Counted from the stretch's first letter, positions 22,167 to 31,368 are shown. The stretch: DNA of 64,000 bases from Pseudofrankia saprophytica (GCF_000235425.2 NZ_KI912266.1:4596787-4660786); one strand, 5' to 3'. Numbers and translations are program-made. Notes: generated by a model not told the origin, from the sequence alone.

Positions 22167-24512
22167 CTACTCCTCCGAGGGCTCCGGAGGCGGTGCCGGA
22201 GGCGCGAGGGAGACGATGCGACCCTCGCGCAGGCGGTGGGCCAGGCCGGTGTGGCGGCGCCCGGCGGTCGCGGCGTGGACGGCGCGGCCGATGGCCTTCT
22301 TGGAACCGACGAGGACGACGAGCTTCTTGGCCCGGGTGACGGCGGTGTAGAGCAGGTTGCGCTGCAGCATCATCCAGGCGCTCATCGTGACCGGCACGAC
22401 GACGGCCGGGTATTCGCTGCCCTGAGAGCGATGGATGGTCAGCGCGTAGGCGTGGGTCAGCTCGTCGAGCTCGGCGAAGTCGTAGGAGACGGTCTCGCCC
22501 TCGTCGGTGCGGACCGTCAGGGTCTGCTCGACCGGGTCGAGGGCGGTGACGACGCCGAGGGTGCCGTTGAAGACGCCGTTCGCGCCCTTGTCGTAGTTGT
22601 TGCGGATCTGGCTGACCTTGTCGCCGACGCGGAACACCCGCCCGCCGAAGCGGCGTTCCGGCGTTCCCGGCCGGCTCGGGGTGAGCGCCTCCTGCAGCGC
22701 GCCGTTGAGGGCGCCCGCGCCGGCGGCGCCGCGGTGCATCGGGGCGAGCACCTGCACGTCGGCCCGCGGGTCCAGGCCGAACCGGCGGGGGATACGGTTC
22801 GCGACCACGTCGACTGTGATCTTCGCGGCGTCCTCGGCCTCGTCGCAGGCGAACAGGAAGAAATCCGGCAGGCCCTGGACCTGGGGGAACTCGCCGGCGT
22901 TGATCCGGTGCGCGTTGCTGACGACACCCGACTGGGCGGCCTGGCGGAACACCTGGGTCAGGCGGACGTGGGGCACCGGGGTGCCCACGGCGAGCAGGTC
23001 GCGCAGCACCTGGCCGGCGCCGACCGACGGGAGCTGGTCGACGTCGCCGACGAGCAGCAGGTGCGCGCCGGGCGCGACCGCGCGGGCGAGCTTGTTCGCG
23101 AGCAGCAGGTCGAGCATGCTCGCCTCGTCGACGACGACCAGGTCGGCGTCCAGCGGGCGGTCTCGGTCGTAGGCGGCGTCGCCGCCGGGGCGCAGCTCCA
23201 GCAGCCGGTGCACGGTCGCCGCCGGGTGGCCGGTCAGCTCGGTGAGGCGCTTGGCCGCCCGGCCGGTCGGCGCCGCGAGCACGACCTTCGCGCCCTTCGC
23301 CGTCGCCATCTCGACGATCGAGCGGACGGTGAAGCTCTTCCCGCAGCCCGGCCCGCCGGTCAGCACGGCGACCTTCCGGGTGAGCGCGAGGCGCACCGCC
23401 TCGTCCTGCGCCGGGGCGAGGTCGGCGCCGGTCCGGCCGCGCAGCCAGCGCCGGGCCGCGTCCCAGTCGACCGATCCGAACACCCCCAGCCGGTCGTCGC
23501 CGGCCGCGAGCAGCCGCAGCAGCTGGTTGGCCAGCGACACCTCGGCCCGGTGGAACGGCACCAGGTAGATCGCGGGCACCGGCTCCTCCGGGTCGTCGCC
23601 GGGGATCTCCTCGCGCTCGACACCGCCCTCGGTGACCAGCTCCGCCAGCGCGTCGATGACCGCCGGCAGCGACACCTCGAGGATCTGCGCGGCGTCGGCG
23701 AGCAGGCGCTGCTCGGGCAGGTAGCAGTGGCCGCTACCCGTCGACTCGGACAGGGTGTACTGCAGGCCGGCCTTGATCCGTTCGGGGGCGTCGTGCGGGA
23801 TGCCGACGGCCTGGGCGATCGTGTCCGCGGTGCGGAAGCCGATCCCCCACACGTCGCTGGCCAGCCGGTACGGCTCACGGCGCACGACGTCGATCGACTC
23901 GTCCTTGAACTTCTTGTAGATCTTCACCGCGAGCGAGGTGGAGACGCCGACGCTCTGCAGGAAGACCATCACCTCCTTGATCGAGCGCTGTTCCTCCCAG
24001 GCGGCGGCGATCGCCTTCGTCCGCTTGGGGCCGAGCTTCGGCACCTCGATGAGCCGCTCGGGCTCGGTGTCGATGACGTCGAGGGCGTCGACGCCGAAGT
24101 GGTCGACGATGTTCTCGGCCAGCCGCGGACCGATCCCCTTGATCAGCCCGGAGCCCAGGTAGCGGCGGATGCCCTGGACCGTGGCGGGCAGGACCTGGGT
24201 GTAGTCCTCGACCTGGAACTGCCGGCCGTGCTGGGGGTGACTCCCCCACCGGCCTCGCATCCGCAGGAACTCCCCCGGCTGCGCGCCCAGCAGCGAGCCG
24301 ACGACGGTCACCAGGTCCCCGCCGCGCCCGGTGTCGACCTTGGCGACCGTGTACCCGGTCTCCTCGTTGGCGAAGGTGATCCGCTCCAGCACGGCGTCCA
24401 GCAGCGACCACCGGACCGGCTCACCGGAGCCGGGGGCCGACGCCGGCGACCGGCCGCGCGCGGGGAGCTGGCCACGCTCGGGCCGACTGCGCGCAGCCGC
24501 CTCCATGGTCAC
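22167..24512 (-). CDS. recD2: RecD2-type (RecD/TraA) 5'-3' DNA helicase
   Basis: This 781-residue protein is RecD without RecBC partners. An OB-like N-terminal domain (residues 35-110) is followed by helix-hairpin-helix repeats (110-230, including SGLIKGIGPRLAENIV and VPKLGPKRTKAI). The SF1B motor has Walker A VLTGGPGCGKS (near residue 388), AAPTGRAAKRL, Walker B ADLVVVDEASM (near 466), LLLVGDVDQLPSVGAGQVL and the C-terminal ALTIHRSQGSEYPAVV and LLYTAVTRAKK motifs. GTG 24512 has GGGAGG eight bases upstream; ATG two codons later is the alternative. It likely acts in DNA repair. The RNA array begins 100 bases past its stop on the same strand. Confidence 0.93.
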   Translation of the reverse strand: MTMEAAARSRPERGQLPARGRSPASAPGSGEPVRWSLLDAVLERITFANEETGYTVAKVDTGRGGDLVTVVGSLLGAQPGEFLRMRGRWGSHPQHGRQFQVEDYTQVLPATVQGIRRYLGSGLIKGIGPRLAENIVDHFGVDALDVIDTEPERLIEVPKLGPKRTKAIAAAWEEQRSIKEVMVFLQSVGVSTSLAVKIYKKFKDESIDVVRREPYRLASDVWGIGFRTADTIAQAVGIPHDAPERIKAGLQYTLSESTGSGHCYLPEQRLLADAAQILEVSLPAVIDALAELVTEGGVEREEIPGDDPEEPVPAIYLVPFHRAEVSLANQLLRLLAAGDDRLGVFGSVDWDAARRWLRGRTGADLAPAQDEAVRLALTRKVAVLTGGPGCGKSFTVRSIVEMATAKGAKVVLAAPTGRAAKRLTELTGHPAATVHRLLELRPGGDAAYDRDRPLDADLVVVDEASMLDLLLANKLARAVAPGAHLLLVGDVDQLPSVGAGQVLRDLLAVGTPVPHVRLTQVFRQAAQSGVVSNAHRINAGEFPQVQGLPDFFLFACDEAEDAAKITVDVVANRIPRRFGLDPRADVQVLAPMHRGAAGAGALNGALQEALTPSRPGTPERRFGGRVFRVGDKVSQIRNNYDKGANGVFNGTLGVVTALDPVEQTLTVRTDEGETVSYDFAELDELTHAYALTIHRSQGSEYPAVVVPVTMSAWMMLQRNLLYTAVTRAKKLVVLVGSKKAIGRAVHAATAGRRHTGLAHRLREGRIVSLAPPAPPPEPSEE

Positions 24513-24889
24513 CGCCGGGCCCCTCCCTCGCCGTCACCCACGGCCGCGGCTCCCCGCCGTCGCCGCCGCGGCCCTCACCGGGGCCGGACCGGCCGCGGAG
24601 GCCGCCCGTCCTCGCCTCTGGATCAGCGTAAGGGCCGCCTCCGACGAAACTGCCTGGCGCCAGGCCGTTCCACCGCGGACGCTACCGGGTCAAGCGCGGC
24701 ACAACGGCCAGCCGAGCGGGGCTGTGGACACCGGGAGCGCGGGGCCACTGCGTACCAAACCGTCGCAGACCACCGGTAATCTGCGCGCCTCAACGCGCGC
24801 CGCGGGACGACGGCGCCGGGGCACCGTGGCGCTGGCGACCGACCGGCACGTGGCGTGGCGCCCGATCACGAGGGTGGGACAGGACAGCC
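24513..24889. other. Intergenic region between divergent recD2 and septum-formation gene
   Basis: This is 377 bases of GC-rich sequence with no gene. It must hold promoters for both directions, but I see no strong consensus. The stretch 24760-24785 (ACCACCGGTAATCTGCG) is the least GC-rich part. Confidence 0.4.
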
Positions 24890-26128
24890 GTGACGGACGA
24901 GACCTCCCCCGGCGCGTGGCCCGTACCGGAGCCGGCACCGGCATCGGCACCGACGCCAGTGCCCGCACCGGCGTCGGCGTCGGGCGGTCCGGATATCGGC
25001 ATGCCCGCGGCGGGCGCGGGCGGCCCCGCGGGCTGGCGTACACCGCCGGCGCCGCCAGGCCGGCCGCCACGCCGCTGGTCCGACCGGAAAGTCGGGGCCG
25101 TCGTCTTCTTCGCCGTCGTCGGCCTCTTCCTGGCGGCGGCCGGCGTCACCGCCGTCGCCGTGCACGCGGCCGGGGACGACGGCGAGCCGGTGGCCGCCGC
25201 GCCCTCGGGCCCACCGCTGACCCCGGCGTCGCCCACGTTCTCGGACCTGCCGACGGCCGTCGGCCTCGCCTTCCAGCGGGGGCACTGCTACTACTGGCCC
25301 GGGCCGGACGATGTGCCATGCACGACGCCCCATCATTTCGAGTCGACCAGCGACACCCCCGTCCGCCTCAGCCGGATCGACTACCCGGATGGGGCCGCCT
25401 ACCCCTCCCCTACGGAGTGGGACACCATCGATGGCAAATACTGCGGACCGCAGGCCGTGGAATACCTGGGGTACGAGCTCGACCCGTTCGGCCGGTTCCG
25501 CGTGCAGTCGATCAGACCGTCCGAGGACATGTGGAACGGCGGGAGACGCTTCCTCCGCTGCGGCCTGCACACCTTCGTGCCCGTCCTCGAGCGCCTGGGG
25601 GTCCAGGAGAACGAGGCGGTCACCGGGTCGGCCAAAGGCGCGGACCAGTCCTGGATCTACCCGATAGGGACCTGCCTGACGAGCAGGCCGCAGTCGCTGT
25701 TCGTGGCCGACTGCGCCGGGCCGCACGAGTACCTGACGATCGGTAACATCCGGCTGCCGGAGACGGCCGGCGGCGGGCCGCCCAGCAGTGCTGAGTTGAA
25801 CGACATGGCCAGCCCGCCCTGCGTGTTCGCGGCCCGCGTGGCTCTGGGACAGTCCTTCCAGCTGTCGCCGACGGAGACCATCGGCTTTCAGGCCATCCGC
25901 CCGGAGAGCTGGCGCGCCGGCAGCCGGTTGATCACCTGTGTGCTCAGCTACGTCACGGCGTCCGGCGAGCCGCGCTCGGAGACCGGGGAGCAGCATCACC
26001 CGGCTGGCGGGCCGCGCGGCGCCCGCTGGCCGCGGGCCGCCGGTCCCGCGGGCACGGTGCCGCCTCGTCCCGTGCTCGCGGCCCTCCTCGCGCCAGAGTC
26101 AGAGTCAGAGCAAAATTACCGAAAGTGA
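24890..26128 (+). CDS. Septum-formation family membrane-anchored protein, copy 1
   Basis: This 412-residue protein (GTG start) has a Pro/Ala-rich cytoplasmic N-terminus (to about residue 60), one membrane span (VGAVVFFAVVGLFLAAAGVTAVAV, about 68-91) and an extracellular part with two related cysteine modules. Module 1 reads RGHCYYWPGPDDVPCTTPHHFES...YCGPQAVEYLGYELDPFGRFRV; module 2 reads GADQSWIYPIGTCL...VADCAGPHEYLTIG...WRAGSRLITCVL. The pattern G-x-C, C-x-x-P-H and a later C is that of the actinobacterial septum-formation domain (PF13845-like). It is the first of four paralogues in 6.5 kb. The C-terminal 50 residues after module 2 are low-complexity and unlike the other copies. Confidence 0.82.
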   Translation: MTDETSPGAWPVPEPAPASAPTPVPAPASASGGPDIGMPAAGAGGPAGWRTPPAPPGRPPRRWSDRKVGAVVFFAVVGLFLAAAGVTAVAVHAAGDDGEPVAAAPSGPPLTPASPTFSDLPTAVGLAFQRGHCYYWPGPDDVPCTTPHHFESTSDTPVRLSRIDYPDGAAYPSPTEWDTIDGKYCGPQAVEYLGYELDPFGRFRVQSIRPSEDMWNGGRRFLRCGLHTFVPVLERLGVQENEAVTGSAKGADQSWIYPIGTCLTSRPQSLFVADCAGPHEYLTIGNIRLPETAGGGPPSSAELNDMASPPCVFAARVALGQSFQLSPTETIGFQAIRPESWRAGSRLITCVLSYVTASGEPRSETGEQHHPAGGPRGARWPRAAGPAGTVPPRPVLAALLAPESESEQNYRK

Positions 26129-26322
26129 CGACGGATCTCCAAAAGTGTCAAACAGGGGACCTATCGTACGAATCGGTGTTAATAGCCGATATTGTCCGCG
26201 CCACAGTTCGCGCCGCGACCGTCGGCGGGCCGAGCGGAGCGGCGGCGGCGCAGCCTCGCCCGCTCCCCGGTCCGGCCGCCGGCGGTCGGCGCGCCCGACG
26301 CGATGGGTGGAGCGAGACAACC

Positions 26323-27555
26323 GTGGCCGACGAGACATCCCCGGCGCCGGGACCCTGGCCCGGGCAGACTGGCCCGGCGGGCGGCCCGTGGCCCCAGCAG
26401 CCGGGCCCGGCCACCCCGGGTGGCGCGCCGGCGCCAGCCGGCTGGCCGGCGCCGGCGGGCAGCCCGGTCCCCGGCGCGCCCGGCGGCAACCCACCCGGCC
26501 AGCCCGGCCAGCCCGGCGGCCCATGGGCCCAGTACAGGAACCCGGGCCCGGGGGCACCCCCGGTTCCTCCGTACTGGCCGCCGGCGCCGCCGACGCCACC
26601 CCGGCGGTCACGCTGGACCCGCGGGCGCATCGTCGCCGTCGTCGTGGGCGGCGCCGTCGCCCTCATCCTGGTGCTGGCGGCCATCGGGGCCGCCGTGGGC
26701 GGCAGCGGGGACGACAAGAGCGACGCGGCCGCTGCCACCGCGGGGCCGTCCGGCGCCGCGTCGCCGGGCCAGACCGTCGAGCCCGAGCTCAGCCAGCGCA
26801 GCTACAAGAGCGGTCACTGCTACCGCTGGGACCGTGGTGGCACCTCGGCGAAGGTCGACGACGTCCCCTGCGCCGAGCCGCACCTGTTCGAGTCGGTCAG
26901 CGACGACTCGGTCGACATCAGCGGTGAGTTCCCGGCCAGCGCCCCCTACCCGCTGACCGACGACGAGTGGTCGGCCATCTATGACCGGTACTGCCTGCAG
27001 CCCGTCCAGGCGTACCTGGGCTATCCCCTGGATCCACACGGGCGGTTCTCGGTCTCCACGATCGTGCCGACCACGACGGGCTGGATCCAGGGCGACCGGA
27101 AGATCGACTGTGGCATCGGCGGCTACGCCCCCACCCCGGAGAACCCCGACAACGACCTGTTCACCGGATCGGCGAAGGGTGCCGACCAGTCGATGGTCTA
27201 CCCGGTCGGCACCTGCATGGCGAAGAGCACCGACGGCACCAAGCCGGTGGCCTGCTCCGCCCCGCACCAGCACGTGGCGATCGGTGATGTCCACTTCACC
27301 GATCCCCCGGGCGCGGCACCGCCGGCCGACACGGCGTTCGACGAGCGGGCCGGCCAGCAGTGCGCGGTGGTCGCGCGGGCGTTCTTCGGCCCGTCCTTCC
27401 AGCAGACCTCGACGGTGAGCATCGGCTGGTTCCCGATCGACCCGGAGAGCTGGCAGGCCGGCAGCCGGTCGTTCAGCTGCCTGGTGAGCTACTACACCGA
27501 CGCGGGCGATCCCCGTTCGGTGACCGGCGACGCCCGCAACCCGGTCCCGGCCTGA
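26323..27555 (+). CDS. Septum-formation family membrane-anchored protein, copy 2
   Basis: GTG start chosen by analogy with copies 1 and 3: all begin V-[TA]-DE-[TV]-SP, here VADETSPAPGPW. The 410 residues comprise a Gly/Pro-rich N-terminus, a membrane span (GRIVAVVVGGAVALILVLAAIGAAV, about residues 103-127) and two cysteine modules: SGHCYRWDRGG...VPCAEPHLFESV...YCLQPVQAYLGYPLDPHGRFSV, and GADQSMVYPVGTCM...VACSAPHQHVAIG...WQAGSRSFSCLVSYYTDAG. Position and sequence suggest duplication of the preceding gene. A perfect 21-bp hairpin terminates it. The open frame reaches 66 codons further upstream, but through an AT-rich, promoter-like stretch. Confidence 0.82.
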   Translation: MADETSPAPGPWPGQTGPAGGPWPQQPGPATPGGAPAPAGWPAPAGSPVPGAPGGNPPGQPGQPGGPWAQYRNPGPGAPPVPPYWPPAPPTPPRRSRWTRGRIVAVVVGGAVALILVLAAIGAAVGGSGDDKSDAAAATAGPSGAASPGQTVEPELSQRSYKSGHCYRWDRGGTSAKVDDVPCAEPHLFESVSDDSVDISGEFPASAPYPLTDDEWSAIYDRYCLQPVQAYLGYPLDPHGRFSVSTIVPTTTGWIQGDRKIDCGIGGYAPTPENPDNDLFTGSAKGADQSMVYPVGTCMAKSTDGTKPVACSAPHQHVAIGDVHFTDPPGAAPPADTAFDERAGQQCAVVARAFFGPSFQQTSTVSIGWFPIDPESWQAGSRSFSCLVSYYTDAGDPRSVTGDARNPVPA

Positions 27556-27571
27556 CCGCCCGCCCTCCCCA

Positions 27572-27617
27572 CCTTCCCGCCGTGGCCGGTCCAGTTGGAC
27601 CGGCCACGGCGGGAAGG
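27572..27617. terminator. 21-bp perfect hairpin between convergent genes
   Basis: The arms 27572-27592 and 27597-27617 (CCTTCCCGCCGTGGCCGGTC...) are exact complements around an AGTT loop. They lie 17 bases past the copy-2 stop and 26 bases past the DUF1772 stop, consistent with a bidirectional terminator. Confidence 0.85.
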
Positions 27618-27642
27618 ACCGATCGGGACCTCGGCGCCGTCG

Positions 27643-28140
27643 TCACCGCGGCCGGTGCGTGAGCACCAGCGCGTATCCGAGGCAGCCGAAGGCCGCGGTG
27701 GTCGCGATCGTGCGGACGATGTTCCAACGGATCCAGGCGCCCTCGAAGTGGGCTCTGACGGCCGCCAGGTCGGTGATCTGGTCGAGCGGCCCGGCGGCGT
27801 CCAGCGCGTTGTTCAGCGGGACGTTCGCCACGGCGGTGACCCCGAAGGCGACGACGTTGAGCGCGAGCCCCGCGGCCACCCACGGCAGCGCGGCCCGGCC
27901 ACCGGACGGCAGGTGCACCGCCCCGGCGGCGAGCGTGAGCAGCGGCGCGCCGACGAAGACCAGCAGGAACCAGCCATTGAGGATCGCGACGTTGATGGAC
28001 TGCATCGTGCCCACCATCGTGCGGTCGTCGGTCGCGCGTAGCCCCGGCATCACCGAGCAGGCATACGCGAAGTAGAGGCCCGCCATCAGCCCTGTCGTCA
28101 GGGTCGCCGCCAGCAACGTCCCGATCCGCGTGCCATTCAC
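27643..28140 (-). CDS. DUF1772 (anthrone oxygenase-like) membrane protein
   Basis: This 165-residue protein has four predicted membrane helices (LAATLTTGLMAGLYFAYACSVMPGL; ILNGWFLLVFVGAPLLTLAA; LPWVAAGLALNVVAFGVTAV; IVRTIATTAAFGCLGYALVL). It carries the family's conserved NVPLNN motif near residue 105 and W-x-R-W-N-x-x-R near 138. DUF1772 proteins are often paired with regulators of the AraC or TetR type and some relate to anthrone oxidation. Divergent from the AraC gene with a 178-base spacer. Confidence 0.88.
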   Translation of the reverse strand: MNGTRIGTLLAATLTTGLMAGLYFAYACSVMPGLRATDDRTMVGTMQSINVAILNGWFLLVFVGAPLLTLAAGAVHLPSGGRAALPWVAAGLALNVVAFGVTAVANVPLNNALDAAGPLDQITDLAAVRAHFEGAWIRWNIVRTIATTAAFGCLGYALVLTHRPR

Positions 28141-28318
28141 GGTTGCTTCTCCTCAGGTTCGGTTGGTCCGGCCCGGGCCGCGGTCGGGTGGAGGCCGACT
28201 CACCGTGGCCGCCGGGGCCACCTCCATGAAGCCGCGACCGGGTGGGCCGTGACCATCGCCGAGAGGCTCCGGCGCATACGCCGTCGTCCACGCGGACAGT
28301 CGATCTAGACTGCCGGGT

Positions 28319-29305
28319 GTGGACGCGCTCGCCGGGCTGTTGGACGGTCCCCGGGCGCGCGGCGCCTTCCTGCTGCGGGCGATGCTCACCTCGCCCTGGT
28401 CGCTGCGGATCCAGGACCGGGCACCGCTCGCCGTCGTGGCGCAGTGGCGCGGCGAGGCCTGGTTCTCCTTCGACGGCGCCGAGCCGCCGACGCGGCTCGG
28501 GCCGGGCGACGTGGCGGTCGTGCGCGGACCGGACCCGTACACGGTGGCCGACCATCCGTCGACCCCGCCGCGCGTCGTGATCCACCCCGGGCAGCGCTGC
28601 ACCACCCCCGACGGCGTCGACCTGCACGACGTCATGGGTCTCGGGGTACGGACCTGGGGCGACGCGCTGGACGGCGAGACCGTGATGCTGGTCGGGACCT
28701 ACCAGATCGCCGGTGAGGTGAGCCGGCGGCTGCTCGACGCGCTGCCGCGGCTGCTCGTGCTGGCGGGCGAGAGCTGGGACAGCCCCGTCCTGCCGCTGCT
28801 CGCCGCCGAGATCCCCCGGGACCGGCCCGGCCAGGATGCGGTCCTCGACCGGCTGCTCGACCTGCTGCTCATCGACGTGCTGCGCGCCTGGTTCACCGGC
28901 GACGGCTCCGGCCAGCGTCCGAGGCGCGACGGTGGTGAGGCGGGCCGGGAGCCCTCGTGGCTGCGGGCGCACACCGACCCGGTCGTCGGGCGGGCCATGC
29001 GGCTGCTGCACAACAACCCGGGCCAGCCGTGGACGGTCGCGGCGCTCGCCGCCCACACCGGGGTCTCCCGGGCGGCGCTGGCCCGCCGGTTCACCGAGCT
29101 CGTCGGCGAGCCGCCGATGACGTACCTGACGGCGCTGCGCCTCGACCTCGCCGCCGGCCTGCTGCGCGACGAGCGGGACGCGACGCTCGAGACCGTCGCC
29201 CGGCGGGTCGGCTACAGCACCGCCTTCGCGCTGAGCAGCGCGTTCAAACGGGTCCACGGCGTGAGCCCCTCCGAGCATCGCGCCCGCCTGTCCGGCGCCG
29301 CCTGA
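28319..29305 (+). CDS. AraC family regulator with N-terminal cupin domain
   Basis: This 328-residue protein starts with GTG. The N-terminal cupin_6-type ligand domain (residues 1-185) includes RGAFLLRAMLTSPWSLRIQDRAPLAVVAQWRG and GPGDVAVVRGPDPYTVADHP. The C-terminal AraC double helix-turn-helix (about 222-322) has PWTVAALAAHTGVSRAALARRFTELVGEPPMTYLT and DATLETVARRVGYSTAFALSSAFKRVHGVSPSEHR. Proteins of this group usually repress or activate a divergent gene, here the DUF1772 gene. The pair interrupts the run of septum-formation paralogues. Confidence 0.93.
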   Translation: MDALAGLLDGPRARGAFLLRAMLTSPWSLRIQDRAPLAVVAQWRGEAWFSFDGAEPPTRLGPGDVAVVRGPDPYTVADHPSTPPRVVIHPGQRCTTPDGVDLHDVMGLGVRTWGDALDGETVMLVGTYQIAGEVSRRLLDALPRLLVLAGESWDSPVLPLLAAEIPRDRPGQDAVLDRLLDLLLIDVLRAWFTGDGSGQRPRRDGGEAGREPSWLRAHTDPVVGRAMRLLHNNPGQPWTVAALAAHTGVSRAALARRFTELVGEPPMTYLTALRLDLAAGLLRDERDATLETVARRVGYSTAFALSSAFKRVHGVSPSEHRARLSGAA

Positions 29306-29503
29306 TCCCGCCCGACCCGCCCGCCACCCATCGCCCGGCCGCCATCGCTCGCGACCCGCGCAAAGTGGGCTATATGCTGCGCGCCATAATCCGCGTGCCG
29401 CCACGCCGGGCGGCCGGATGGGCGGCGCCCCGGCGGGCGCCGTCGCGTCCGCCTGGCCGCCGGCGGGTTCGGCATCCGACAGAAGGGCGAGGTCGACACA
29501 GCC

Positions 29504-30811
29504 GTGGCGGACGAGGTTTCCCCGGAGTCGACGCCTGCCGGAACACCGGCTGGCCAGCCAGCGGCCAGTGGTGGCCTCGAGGGTGGCGCCGGCGCCGGCC
29601 ATGACCCGGACGACCCGTTCGCCGGCCTGGTGCTCGACGAGTCCTTCGTCAGGGCGGCGTCGGTCTACGAGGCCCCGGCCCGCACCCGCGCGGCGGTGCG
29701 CCGGCATGGCGGGCCGGACGTACCTGGCCGCCCGGCGCGCCGCCGCCGGCGGGTGACGGCGGCCACCCCGCCCTCGCCGCGGGACTGGAGTCCCGCGGAG
29801 GCCCCGGCCCGCCGCGCGCGGGCACGGCTCGTCGGCATCTCTGTCGGTCTGGTGGCCGTGCTCTCCCTCGGGTACTTCGCGGTGCTGCCGAGGCTGCACC
29901 ACGGGGACGACCCGCCCGCACCGGCCGGAGCGGCGCCCGGCGCGCTTCCCAGCGCCCCAGCGGGAGCCACACCGGCGAACGCCGGCGGCCTGGCGCCGGC
30001 GCCGGCCGGCACGCCCACCAGCGAGAACCTGATCGACAACCTGAACTTCCGGCGTGGCGGCTGCTACCGGTGGAACCAGGAGCTGGCGGTCGCCCACGCC
30101 GATGGAGTGCCCTGCACCCAGACACACCTGTTCGAGGCGGTCGAGCGCACGTCGATGGACAGGGCCGAGTACGCCCCTGGCGCCGCCTACCCGACCCCCG
30201 ACGAGTGGGACACGATCGTCGACCGATACTGCACGGCCCCGCTGACTACGTTCCTCGGCTACCCGCTCGACCCGCACGGCGCCTTCGGCGCCGGCGCGAT
30301 CCAACCGTCCAGGGAGAGCTGGCCGACCGGTGATCGCTCGCTGGTCTGCGGGCTGTCCCACAACTGGTACGAGGCGAACCATCCGGTCGACTGGTTCTAC
30401 TCGTTCACCGGCGCCGTCGAGGGGGCCGACCAGTCCTGGATCTACCCGACCGGCTCGTGCCTCGCGAGCGACCACGATCATTTCCTCGGGACCATCCCCT
30501 GCGACCGGCCGCACTCCGAGGTAGTGATCGGCAAGGTGACGCTGCCGGGCGCGCCCGGTTCACCCGCGCCGAGCCAGGACGCGTTCACCGACCTCGCGGG
30601 GCCGCGCTGCGACGCGGTCGCACGTGGCTACCTGGGGGCCGGGTTCCGCTCCTCGACGACCGTGCGGGCCGGCTGGATGGACATCGAACCCGACAGCTGG
30701 GCCGCCGGAACCCGCTCGACGAACTGCCTGATCTACTTCACGACGCCATCGAACGAGCAGCGGCAGGTCACCGGTGAGCTCGGCCGCGCGGATCAGGGTG
30801 TACCCGCGTGA
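29504..30811 (+). CDS. Septum-formation family membrane-anchored protein, copy 3
   Basis: This 435-residue protein (GTG start) begins VADEVSPESTP as the other copies do. The cytoplasmic N-terminus is longer (about 108 residues). The membrane span is LVGISVGLVAVLSLGYFAVL (about 110-129). Two cysteine modules follow: GGCYRWNQELAV...VPCTQTHLFEAV...YCTAPLTTFLGYPLDPHGAFG, and GADQSWIYPTGSCL...IPCDRPHSEVVIG...WAAGTRSTNCLIYF. In module 1 the usual C-x-x-P-H is C-T-Q-T-H. Its stop overlaps the start of copy 4 by four bases. Confidence 0.82.
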   Translation: MADEVSPESTPAGTPAGQPAASGGLEGGAGAGHDPDDPFAGLVLDESFVRAASVYEAPARTRAAVRRHGGPDVPGRPARRRRRVTAATPPSPRDWSPAEAPARRARARLVGISVGLVAVLSLGYFAVLPRLHHGDDPPAPAGAAPGALPSAPAGATPANAGGLAPAPAGTPTSENLIDNLNFRRGGCYRWNQELAVAHADGVPCTQTHLFEAVERTSMDRAEYAPGAAYPTPDEWDTIVDRYCTAPLTTFLGYPLDPHGAFGAGAIQPSRESWPTGDRSLVCGLSHNWYEANHPVDWFYSFTGAVEGADQSWIYPTGSCLASDHDHFLGTIPCDRPHSEVVIGKVTLPGAPGSPAPSQDAFTDLAGPRCDAVARGYLGAGFRSSTTVRAGWMDIEPDSWAAGTRSTNCLIYFTTPSNEQRQVTGELGRADQGVPA

Positions 30812-31368
30812 CCCGCTGGCGCGGGCCGGCCGGGGTGGTGCTGGATGTGGTGCTCGTCGTGGCGGTGCTCGTCCTCGGCTACGCGGTGGTCGCGTCGAAG
30901 GCTGGCCACGACGACGCGGCCGGCGACACCGGCCCGGCCGTCCAGGTGGCCGCGACCACGGCCGCGCCGTCGGCGTCCGGTGAGGTCACCGGCGCCGACC
31001 AGTCCCTGCTCTTCCCCGTCGGGGCCTGTCTCGCCGAGACCGCGGCCGAGGTGCGCGGCACTGTCCCCTGCGAGCGGCCGCACGACGCGGTCGCCGTCGG
31101 CAGGATCACGCTGCCCACCGGGCCGAGCAACGAGCCGCCGACCGGCGAGCAGTTCGACGCCCTCGCGGCCCCGCGCTGCATGGACCTCGCCAAGTCCTTC
31201 TTCGGGCCGGACTTCCACGACTCACCGACGCTAGCGACCAACTGGCTACGGATCTCCCCGGAGAGCTGGCGGGCCGGCTCCCGGAGCTTCACCTGCACCG
31301 TCGGCTACCGCACCGAGACCGGCGGGCAGCGCTCGGTCGCCGGCGCGCCGCCCCACCCGACCGCCTGA
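30808..31368 (+). CDS. Septum-formation family protein, copy 4 (single-module)
   Basis: This 186-residue protein (GTG start overlapping the previous TGA) has a short N-terminus and one membrane span (GVVLDVVLVVAVLVLGYAVVA, residues 9-29). Only the second cysteine module is present: GADQSLLFPVGACLAETAAEVRGTVPCERPHDAVAVGRITLP...RCMDLAKSFFG...WRAGSRSFTCTVGYRTETGGQRSV. It looks like a half-length derivative of its neighbour and is translated with it, so the two may form a heteromeric complex at the membrane. Confidence 0.82.
   Translation: MTRWRGPAGVVLDVVLVVAVLVLGYAVVASKAGHDDAAGDTGPAVQVAATTAAPSASGEVTGADQSLLFPVGACLAETAAEVRGTVPCERPHDAVAVGRITLPTGPSNEPPTGEQFDALAAPRCMDLAKSFFGPDFHDSPTLATNWLRISPESWRAGSRSFTCTVGYRTETGGQRSVAGAPPHPTA

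Noticed and set aside
22032-24779. 915-codon open frame on the plus strand opposite recD2
   Set aside because: It is the antisense shadow of recD2: Arg/Gly/Ala-rich, no domain, and it begins inside the Y RNA array. recD2 has all helicase motifs.
27473-30514. 1013-codon minus-strand open frame across septum copies, AraC and DUF1772
   Set aside because: Low-complexity Arg/Gly/Pro product antisense to well-supported genes and running through a perfect terminator hairpin; typical high-GC artefact.
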